Of a DNA stretch of 64,000 bases, positions 57,870 through 64,000 are shown in pieces. Origin of the DNA: Candidatus Saccharimonadota bacterium (GTDB lineage: Bacteria; Patescibacteriota; Saccharimonadia; Saccharimonadales; Saccharimonadaceae); assembly GCA_026395405.1 (NCBI GenBank), contig JAPLYU010000001.1:580982-644981 (forward strand), in the 5' to 3' direction. The notes beneath the pieces are model-generated. The model was given only the letters and a program-made list of their open reading frames with translations, made no database searches and was not told the DNA's origin. Made by a program: the position numbers and the translations under genes. Positions within the stretch are counted from its first letter, which is position 1, and each line of letters starts with the position of its first letter.

Positions 57870-58952
57870 TTAGACAATTTTTTCGTTGCTTAAAAACGCC
57901 TCAATGAAAGAATCTATTTTGCCATCCAAAACACCCTGAACATCACGTTCCTCGTATTTGGTACGAGTATCTTTCACTAATGTATACGGGTGTAATACAT
58001 AATTTCTAATCTGTGACCCCCAGTTTGCCGATTCGCCAGCCTGAAGTTCGGTTATACTTGCGACATGTTGGTCAAGTTGGAGTTGGGTCAGTTTTGAAAG
58101 CAATATTTTCATCGCCATTTCTCGATTTTGCAACTGAGAACGTTCGTTTTGAATTGCAACGACAATCCCGGTTGGAATGTGTGTTACACGAACCGCACTA
58201 TCCGTTGTGTTCACAGATTGTCCGCCATGTCCACCGGCACGATAAACATCGATTTTTATATCTTTGTCGTCGACTTGAATCTCCTTGGGACTGTTGATTT
58301 TTGGCAGAACTTCAACCAGGGCAAAACTTGTCTGACGTAAATTATCACTATTAAATGGGCTAAGTCGTACCAAACGATGAACCCCATTTTCGCTGCGCAA
58401 TTTCCCATAAGCAAACGGCCCGGTTACTTCAATAATACTTGATTTGATGCCTGCTTCTTCGGCCGTCGAACGTTCTATAATATCTGTTTGCATACCGGAT
58501 TTTTCTGCCCAGCGCAGGTACATTCTCTCCAGCATCTCGGTCCAGTCCTGCGCATCCGTCCCACCTACACCAGCGCTAAGTCTGATAATAGCGTTATGGT
58601 CATCGTATTTACCATGAAACATCAAATCCTTTTGACGAGTTTTGAATTCTTTTTCAAGCGCAGACACTTGGCCTTCGAATTCCTTTTCCAAACTGCCATC
58701 CCCCATCCCGATAAGTTCAGCAATATCCTTAACCTGTGCGTTTAACACCAGCCAAGGTTCAATAGTTGAGTTTAGTGCCGCTAAGTTTTTTGACTTTTCT
58801 TGGGCGTCGATTGGATTATTCCATATTTCCGGTCTTGATAACTCTGACTCAAGTTTTGCCAGAGTTTTTTGCTTTTTTGAAATCTCCAAACGTTCAATAG
58901 CCGCGTCAATCTGCGTCGATAAATTCGTAATTCGCTTCAGTAGTGGTTGCAT
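57870..58952 (-). CDS. prfB: Peptide chain release factor 2
   Basis: 360 residues from ATG 58952, chosen because TATAAT (58968-58963) is 10 bases upstream and the product then starts as RF2 does; the longer frame to 59030 runs through the promoter. The stop-codon reading motif is SPF (198-200), which specifies UGA/UAA, and the hydrolysis motif is Gly243-Gly-Gln245 (GGHGGQSVN). No in-frame UGA frameshift site like that of E. coli prfB is seen. Its presence shows that UGA is a stop codon in this organism. Confidence 0.95.
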   Translation of the reverse strand: MQPLLKRITNLSTQIDAAIERLEISKKQKTLAKLESELSRPEIWNNPIDAQEKSKNLAALNSTIEPWLVLNAQVKDIAELIGMGDGSLEKEFEGQVSALEKEFKTRQKDLMFHGKYDDHNAIIRLSAGVGGTDAQDWTEMLERMYLRWAEKSGMQTDIIERSTAEEAGIKSSIIEVTGPFAYGKLRSENGVHRLVRLSPFNSDNLRQTSFALVEVLPKINSPKEIQVDDKDIKIDVYRAGGHGGQSVNTTDSAVRVTHIPTGIVVAIQNERSQLQNREMAMKILLSKLTQLQLDQHVASITELQAGESANWGSQIRNYVLHPYTLVKDTRTKYEERDVQGVLDGKIDSFIEAFLSNEKIV

Positions 58953-59039
58953 GGTTTCTTTTATTATATCAGTAAGGGGCGTCATCGGTTTGGTTATTAG
59001 ACTTTTTAAATAGCCTGATGCTAAAATCAAAGGTATATT

Positions 59040-59681
59040 ATGCGTATTGGTGTTTTTGATTCAGGAATTGGGGGTGAGGCGGTTGCTACTGAGCTTCGAA
59101 AGCTAATTAAAAAAGCCGAAGTTATTGCGGTTAATGATCACGAACATGTCCCCTATGGTAGCCGACAACCAGATGAAATTATCAGCCTTACAAAAAACGC
59201 CATACAGCCATTAATAAGCATCGATTGCGACGCAATTGTTATAGCATGTAACACCGCAACAACAGTTGCAATATCCTCGCTTCGAAAGTCTTACCCAAAT
59301 GTAAATTTTATTGGCATCGAGCCAATGATAAAGCCCGCCTCCCAGATTACAAAGACAAATTGCATCGCCGTTTGCGCCACGCCTGGCACACTAAAAAGCA
59401 AACAATATCGTCATTTGAAGAATCTCTGGACTAAAAACATCTATGTAATCGAGCCTGATTGCAGTAAATGGGCAGAGTTAATTGAAAGCGGAGAATTAAA
59501 TAAAATAGATGTTGAATCTGTTGTCGATACTTTAATTATGGAAAATGTTGATGTTATTGTACTGGGTTGTACACATTTTCATTGGCTAAAAAAACGCATC
59601 ATCCAGTCCGCGGGCTCAAAAATTAAAGTCCTGGAACCATCTGACGCAATTGCATCCAGAACTAAATCGTTAATTTATTAA
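59040..59681 (+). CDS. murI: Glutamate racemase
   Basis: 213 residues, shorter than the usual 250-280. It makes D-glutamate for peptidoglycan. Catalytic pair: Cys70 (IACNTATT) and Cys177 (LGCTHFHWL); Asp7-Ser8 (FDSGIGG) also present. The shortening seems to lie in the C-terminal domain. AAAGG lies 6 bases before the ATG. It overlaps the convergent murD by 4 bases at the 3' ends. Confidence 0.92.
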   Translation: MRIGVFDSGIGGEAVATELRKLIKKAEVIAVNDHEHVPYGSRQPDEIISLTKNAIQPLISIDCDAIVIACNTATTVAISSLRKSYPNVNFIGIEPMIKPASQITKTNCIAVCATPGTLKSKQYRHLKNLWTKNIYVIEPDCSKWAELIESGELNKIDVESVVDTLIMENVDVIVLGCTHFHWLKKRIIQSAGSKIKVLEPSDAIASRTKSLIY

Positions 59682-60958
59682 AGTCTACCGACAGCAGCGC
59701 TAAACTGATCACCGCGATCACCATAATCTTTGAAGTGGTCAAAACTAGCGCACGCGGGGCTTAATATTACATACCCGCCCGGGCTTGCAATCTCTTTCGC
59801 CCGACTCACAACTTTGTCCATAGAAATATATTCCATAATTTCAAAATTATTGAAGCCAGCGTTTTTACAAGAATCTGCAATTCTTTGAGCTTCATCGCCT
59901 GTTAATATAGCCTTCACATCCTGCTTTGCCAGTTCCTTCCCAAGATTTGTAAAATCAGAGCCCTTAGGGGAGCCGCCTAGAATTATTACTTTTGGACCGT
60001 CAAACGCATTGACTGCAGCAATCGCCGCTCCGGGTATTGTGGCGATGCTATCGTCATAATACTTAACAGCGTCAACCTCACACACAAACTGTAGTCTGTG
60101 CGGCAATCCCTTAAAGGATTTAAGTCCGCTTTCAATAGTTTTATTGTCATTTGTTATACCCCAAACTGCATCAATTGCCGCACACGCGTTGTCATAGTTA
60201 AACTTCCCTACAATACCAAGTGAGTTTACTGAACAAATAATTTGTTCGCCAAAGCAAAAATTTCCTTCGTTAACGTGTGCCGACAAGTTATCTGGATAAC
60301 CTAACAGATTGGCTTTGGAGTTTACGGCTATTTTTTTTGCATATTGGTTCGATTGATTATAGACTAAAATGTCGTCATTTTTTTGATATTTGGTGATATT
60401 TGCTTTTGCTAACACATACTCATCCATATCCACATGTACGTTTAGGTGTTCCTGTTCGATAAACAATATAACCGCAATATGAGGTGATTTTTCTAGGTCC
60501 CATAACTGAAAACTGGATAGTTCATATACAACAACGTCTTCTGTTTTGATTTGCCCCAGAATGCCCAGCGCTGGTTTTCCGATATTCCCCACTACCCATA
60601 CTTTCTTGCCTGCACTTTCGAGAATACTAGCAATTAAACTGACGGTTGTTCCCTTACCCTTTGATCCAGTTACGCCGATAATTTGCGCTGGACATTTTGC
60701 AAAAAACTCATTTGTAATTGACCAAATCTTACCGTCGGTTTTTATCATATCTGGCCTCATTCGCGGTGTTCTAATAACTAAATCGAAACCCTGTAGTTTC
60801 TCGGGAGCATCAATCCCAATCATCACCGGGACCCCTTCGGGGACTTCGGCGTCTGGTTTTCTGCGGTCAACAATTGTTATTTGATTATCAGGATTAGCCG
60901 ACCAGTATTTATAGCTTGCCTCACCCTCTTGACCATATCCTGCGATTGCTATTTTCAT
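59678..60958 (-). CDS. murD: UDP-MurNAc-L-Ala:D-Glu ligase MurD
   Basis: 426 residues. It adds D-glutamate to UDP-MurNAc-L-Ala. The N-terminal UDP-binding domain (IAIAGYGQEGEASYKYW) is followed by the ATP loop GVTGSKGKGTTVSLIA, YELSSFQLWDLEKSPHIAVIL, KGLPHRLQFVCEVDAVKYYDDSIATIPGAAIAAVNAF, VIILGGSPKGSDFTNL, and the end SPACASFDHFKDYGDRGDQF. MurI at the adjacent locus supplies its substrate. Confidence 0.95.
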   Translation of the reverse strand: MKIAIAGYGQEGEASYKYWSANPDNQITIVDRRKPDAEVPEGVPVMIGIDAPEKLQGFDLVIRTPRMRPDMIKTDGKIWSITNEFFAKCPAQIIGVTGSKGKGTTVSLIASILESAGKKVWVVGNIGKPALGILGQIKTEDVVVYELSSFQLWDLEKSPHIAVILFIEQEHLNVHVDMDEYVLAKANITKYQKNDDILVYNQSNQYAKKIAVNSKANLLGYPDNLSAHVNEGNFCFGEQIICSVNSLGIVGKFNYDNACAAIDAVWGITNDNKTIESGLKSFKGLPHRLQFVCEVDAVKYYDDSIATIPGAAIAAVNAFDGPKVIILGGSPKGSDFTNLGKELAKQDVKAILTGDEAQRIADSCKNAGFNNFEIMEYISMDKVVSRAKEIASPGGYVILSPACASFDHFKDYGDRGDQFSAAVGRL

Positions 60959-60967
60959 ATTAATATC

Positions 60968-62254
60968 TTAGCGCGGTTCGAATAATGTTGCCACTTTATC
61001 GGAAAGTTCTATTAATTCTTGCTTTTCACCACTACTGACGGCCGCAAGCACCCATTTATCTTCGTAAATAAAGCTTCGGGCGGTGTCTACCATCCGCTTT
61101 ACCGTGACTTTTTTAATCATTTCCGGAACTTTTTTGTAATTCTTTATAAAACCGTCGGCAAAATACCGACCCGTATAAAAACCGCTGATTTGTGAAACCG
61201 TCTGCGCCCCCATTTGATAACGACCTAAGGCAAAAGACTTAGCTGCATCAATTTCTTGTTGAGTTATCTTGCCATCGAGAACATTTTTCAGTTCTCGTGT
61301 AATAATATCAAACAACTCATCGGCCGCTTCGTGGTTAACTTCACCTGTTATGTCCCAACCACTGTCATAGAACCCAACGTCGGTATAGGCGCTAACATTA
61401 TATGCTAGACCTTTTTGGCGAGCTGCTCCAAAAATCCTAGAATGCATGGTACCAGTCAAAATATGGTTTAAGTAATGCATAGCGTCCAATTCCTCGTCAT
61501 CTAGTTCCCTTTCAATCGCCATAAACAGGCCAAATGTCAGGTTGGTTGCGTCTTTGCGGCGGACAACCGTCGGATTCGCTTTGACTAATTCATCATGCGG
61601 AACGACAAAACGCTCACCTTCGGGCAGTTTAAAATCTTCGATTTGCCTCCTAATTTCGGCCTTACGACCCGCTAATTTCCCGGCTATTACAAAACGCATG
61701 TTCTGAGTTGTGTGGGTTCGGCGGTGATGCTCTCGGACATCGGCTAATGTAACGTTGCTGATTGTAGGCAATGACTGTCGATAGGTTAATATGTCTTCGC
61801 CTAACAACTGCTGAACCCTTGGCCATAATATCCTCTGATGATCATTTAAATAGTTTGTTAGTTCACTGCGGACATTACCTTTTTCGGCAGCAAGTTCCGG
61901 TTCATTAAACCTTGGCTGACAAATCGCGACCTTTTGCAAATCCAGAATTCTATCCCATTCAAAATCAGCACAGTCAGCAGTATAGACCATCGATAAATCA
62001 CTAGTATAAGCATTGCGATAGGCACCGTTTTTAGTGAATTCAAACTCAAACTCGTTTTCGGTTTTATATCTGGCATTTGCTCCAAAAGCCATATGTTCCA
62101 TTATATGAGCGACTTGTTCGATGTCTTTGGACTTAGCATAGCGATTACCTGCACGAAATTGGAACTGCATACTCACCGTAGTTGCATTGGGAACATCAAT
62201 TAAAAGTCCCCTAGCCCCATTTTTTAATCTGATTTCTTCAACTTCATGTTCCAT
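60968..62254 (-). CDS. M16 zinc peptidase
   Basis: 428 residues. The inverted zinc motif is His50-x-x-Glu53-His54 (AHIMEHMAF), with Glu131 (EKGNVRSE) at the usual 77-residue distance as third ligand. The C-terminal half is the inactive partner domain with GLAYNVSAYTDVGFYDSGW. Single-chain M16B-type peptidases form clamshells that degrade short peptides. No signal peptide is apparent, so it is probably cytoplasmic. It lies between secA and murD. Confidence 0.88.
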   Translation of the reverse strand: MEHEVEEIRLKNGARGLLIDVPNATTVSMQFQFRAGNRYAKSKDIEQVAHIMEHMAFGANARYKTENEFEFEFTKNGAYRNAYTSDLSMVYTADCADFEWDRILDLQKVAICQPRFNEPELAAEKGNVRSELTNYLNDHQRILWPRVQQLLGEDILTYRQSLPTISNVTLADVREHHRRTHTTQNMRFVIAGKLAGRKAEIRRQIEDFKLPEGERFVVPHDELVKANPTVVRRKDATNLTFGLFMAIERELDDEELDAMHYLNHILTGTMHSRIFGAARQKGLAYNVSAYTDVGFYDSGWDITGEVNHEAADELFDIITRELKNVLDGKITQQEIDAAKSFALGRYQMGAQTVSQISGFYTGRYFADGFIKNYKKVPEMIKKVTVKRMVDTARSFIYEDKWVLAAVSSGEKQELIELSDKVATLFEPR

Positions 62255-62280
62255 ATTAAATTTCTTTCTGTATTACGGCG

Positions 62281-64000
62281 CTATTTCCGGCTTTTTTTAC
62301 GATTCTGGCGCTGGGACTTCTTTTTCTTACGACTTTGATTTTTTTTCTGATTTGATACGGCATTGACCTTTTTAGTACTGAAGTCGTTATCTCTGTTTTC
62401 TTCGCCGCCGGTTACTTCGTTAACACCGCGCTCAACTGCATTTTCAGCCAGTCGGGTAAGTTCGGTTTCATATTCTTCCTGTGTTTTAGCGATAACGTCA
62501 CTGGCATGAACATGCATGCCTGCTCGCAAAACTTCGTCACGCAAAGTACCTTGCAGGCTGTCAAATAGTTTTTGAGACTCACTTCGATATTCGACTAGTG
62601 GGTCGCGCTGGCCTACACTACGCCAGTGAATACCCTCGCGAAGGTGTTGCATGTTTTCCAAATGCTGCATCCACAGGGTATCAAGTACTTGCAGATAAAC
62701 CTCACGTTCAACTTTTCTAATTATTTCGACACTCAGTTCTGATTCCTTGTCCAAATAAAACTCTTTAACGCCTTGTAGTGCCAGATCAAACCTCGTCTTG
62801 TCTTTCTTTTCCTCGCCGATAGCAAGAATTTTTTCATTTGGGATTGGGAATAACGCCTCAAATTCCTCGGCAAAGCTTAGGTTGTTTTTTGCTGGAACAT
62901 AAGTAAGTTTTTCAACCGCTGATTCTATCAAACGAACTATTTCGGGTTGAATATTGTCGCCTTCCAGAATTTTTCGTCGCATCGTATATACAACTCGACG
63001 GTGTCGGTTGATAACATTGTCGTATTGCACGACATTTTTTCGGGTATCAAAATTAAAACCTTCAACTCGCTTTTGCGCAGCTTCTAAAGTTTTTGAGACT
63101 GCTTTGTTTTGAATCGGCGTATCTTCACCAACGCCCAGTCTATCCATTAATCCAGCAATTCTTTCGCCTTGGAAAATTCGCATCAAATCGTCTTCTGTCG
63201 ATACATAAAACTGTGTTTCGCCCGGGTCACCCTGTCGTCCACCACGTCCACGTAACTGATTATCAATTCGCCGTGATTCGTGACGCTCAGATCCAAGTAC
63301 AACCAGCCCACCAAGTTCGACAACACCCTTGCCAAGTTTAATATCGGTTCCACGACCAGCAATGTTGGTAGCAAGCGTAATTGAACCCTTTTCACCAGCT
63401 TTTTCAATAATCGATGCTTCGCGTTCGTTGTTTTTAGCGTTTAGAAGTTCATAAGGGATATGCGCTGCATCCAAATATGATGCAATGAGTTCGTTTTTGG
63501 CAATCGATGCTGATCCAATCAGGACGGGTCGGCCAACCTTATGATATTCACCTATAGCCCCCGCAACAGCTTTTAGTTTTGCTTTTTCGGTTTTAAAAAT
63601 CAAATCCTGCTTATCATCACGAATAAGCGGCTTGTTCGGCGGAACTTGAATCACATCTAGACTGTAGATCTGTTGAAATTCCTCTGCTTCGGTATATGCT
63701 GTTCCCGTCATGCCAGATAATTTTTTATACAAACGGAAATAATTCTGGAATGATATAGTCGCCAATGTCATACTTTCTTGTTGTACGTTTACACCCTCTT
63801 TAGCTTCGATTGCCTGATGTAAGCCTTCGTTGTAACGGCGACCCTGCATCAAACGACCAGTGAATTCATCGACAATTATTACTTCGCCGTCATTAGTTAC
63901 AACATAGTCCTTGTCACGCCTAAACAGCGTCTGAGCACGAAGTGCCTGATCTAAATGATATACTGAACGAACGTAGTCAGGACTGTATAGATTTTTAATT
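62281..64000 (-). CDS. secA: Preprotein translocase ATPase SecA, partial (5' end outside window)
   Basis: 573 codons are open from the stop at 62281 to the window edge, including KNLYSPDYVR... and VIIVDEFTGRLMQGRRYNEG, upstream of the first internal Met. Helicase-like motifs include TLATNIAGRGTDIKLG and RRIDNQLRGRGGRQGDPGETQFYVSTEDDLMRIF. The helical scaffold and wing domains end with LEAMQHLREGIHWRSVGQRDPLVEYR-like residues. The C-terminus is a long Lys/Arg-rich tail (KKKKSQRQNRKKSRK type), with no Cys-based zinc motif for SecB. SecA drives export through SecYEG. Confidence 0.96.
   Translation of the reverse strand, partial: IKNLYSPDYVRSVYHLDQALRAQTLFRRDKDYVVTNDGEVIIVDEFTGRLMQGRRYNEGLHQAIEAKEGVNVQQESMTLATISFQNYFRLYKKLSGMTGTAYTEAEEFQQIYSLDVIQVPPNKPLIRDDKQDLIFKTEKAKLKAVAGAIGEYHKVGRPVLIGSASIAKNELIASYLDAAHIPYELLNAKNNEREASIIEKAGEKGSITLATNIAGRGTDIKLGKGVVELGGLVVLGSERHESRRIDNQLRGRGGRQGDPGETQFYVSTEDDLMRIFQGERIAGLMDRLGVGEDTPIQNKAVSKTLEAAQKRVEGFNFDTRKNVVQYDNVINRHRRVVYTMRRKILEGDNIQPEIVRLIESAVEKLTYVPAKNNLSFAEEFEALFPIPNEKILAIGEEKKDKTRFDLALQGVKEFYLDKESELSVEIIRKVEREVYLQVLDTLWMQHLENMQHLREGIHWRSVGQRDPLVEYRSESQKLFDSLQGTLRDEVLRAGMHVHASDVIAKTQEEYETELTRLAENAVERGVNEVTGGEENRDNDFSTKKVNAVSNQKKNQSRKKKKSQRQNRKKSRK

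Noticed and set aside
57870..58952. UGA recoding (Gly) as in Gracilibacteria/Absconditabacteria
   Set aside because: RF2 with the SPF motif is encoded, many genes end in TGA, and no conserved protein contains in-frame TGA.
58952..59030. Longer N-terminus for prfB
   Set aside because: The extra codons run through the TATAAT promoter, and the product does not resemble RF2 before the ATG at 58952.
1..64000. CRISPR arrays, prophage or IS elements
   Set aside because: No regularly spaced repeats, transposase, integrase or phage structural genes were found. The only dispersed repeat is the structured RNA element.

Overview
The window looks like a chromosomal segment of a Candidatus Saccharibacteria (TM7/Patescibacteria, CPR) genome or a close relative. 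Evidence: very compact gene packing, moderate G+C, an envelope gene set that ends in sortase and PEGA-type proteins, a TraD/TraG-type ATPase, a sigma-region-4/HARE-HTH regulator and DUF3048/DUF4367 membrane proteins beside ordinary housekeeping genes. prfB (RF2) is present and genes end in TGA, so the standard bacterial code applies rather than UGA=Gly. No rRNA operon, phage, IS transposase or CRISPR array was seen.

Layout, left half (1-29.1 kb, mostly + strand): a broken-off GT4 glycosyltransferase and a GT2 enzyme; smpB; xthA; a hexapeptide-repeat protein; a YjeF-C/NnrD-like protein; tRNA-Leu; a sortase; PEGA and DUF4367 membrane proteins; gltX; a DUF3048 protein followed by a histidine kinase and receiver; an alpha/beta-hydrolase-like protein; tRNA-Glu; a second kinase/receiver pair; an RsuA/RluB pseudouridine synthase; der; pth; dprA; topA; the sigma4-HARE protein; and a TraD/TraG-like ATPase. 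A 710-base AT-rich non-coding gap (29142-29851) follows, where gene orientation flips.

Right half (29.9-64 kb, mostly - strand): a division/cell-wall (dcw) cluster read mraZ-rsmH-ftsL-ftsI-mraY-ftsW-murG-ftsQ; a HAD phosphatase with yvcK; a Pif1/RecD-like helicase; an unknown zinc-ribbon protein preceded by a cobalamin-riboswitch-like leader; rnhA; glyS-recO-receiver-kinase; a flippase-like protein with xseA-xseB, a methyltransferase and an anchored protein; a Trm11-like methyltransferase; rpmA; prfB-ftsE-ftsX-PcsB-like hydrolase-ctpA-receiver; murI; murD; an M16 peptidase; and the 3' part of secA.

The gene set centres on peptidoglycan precursor synthesis and septation (MraY, MurG, MurD, MurI, FtsW/I/Q/L, FtsEX with a CHAP hydrolase), surface attachment and secretion (sortase, SecA), DNA processing and uptake (DprA, RecO, TraD-like ATPase, ExoVII, TopA), and signalling through stand-alone receivers. 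Two expression styles coexist. Many housekeeping genes have a TATAAT-like box only 6-12 bases before the start codon (leaderless). A few genes, three of them compositionally different, have full -35/-10 promoters, leaders and Shine-Dalgarno sites.

Most notable: (i) a dispersed structured-RNA repeat in three copies with compensatory base changes, two of them flanking der; (ii) the cobalamin riboswitch-like leader with mutually exclusive hairpins ahead of an unknown gene; (iii) a candidate free-standing structured ncRNA upstream of dprA, with its own promoter and terminator; and (iv) the convergent strand switch, marked by repeated TAGAACA boxes and DnaA-box-like sites.
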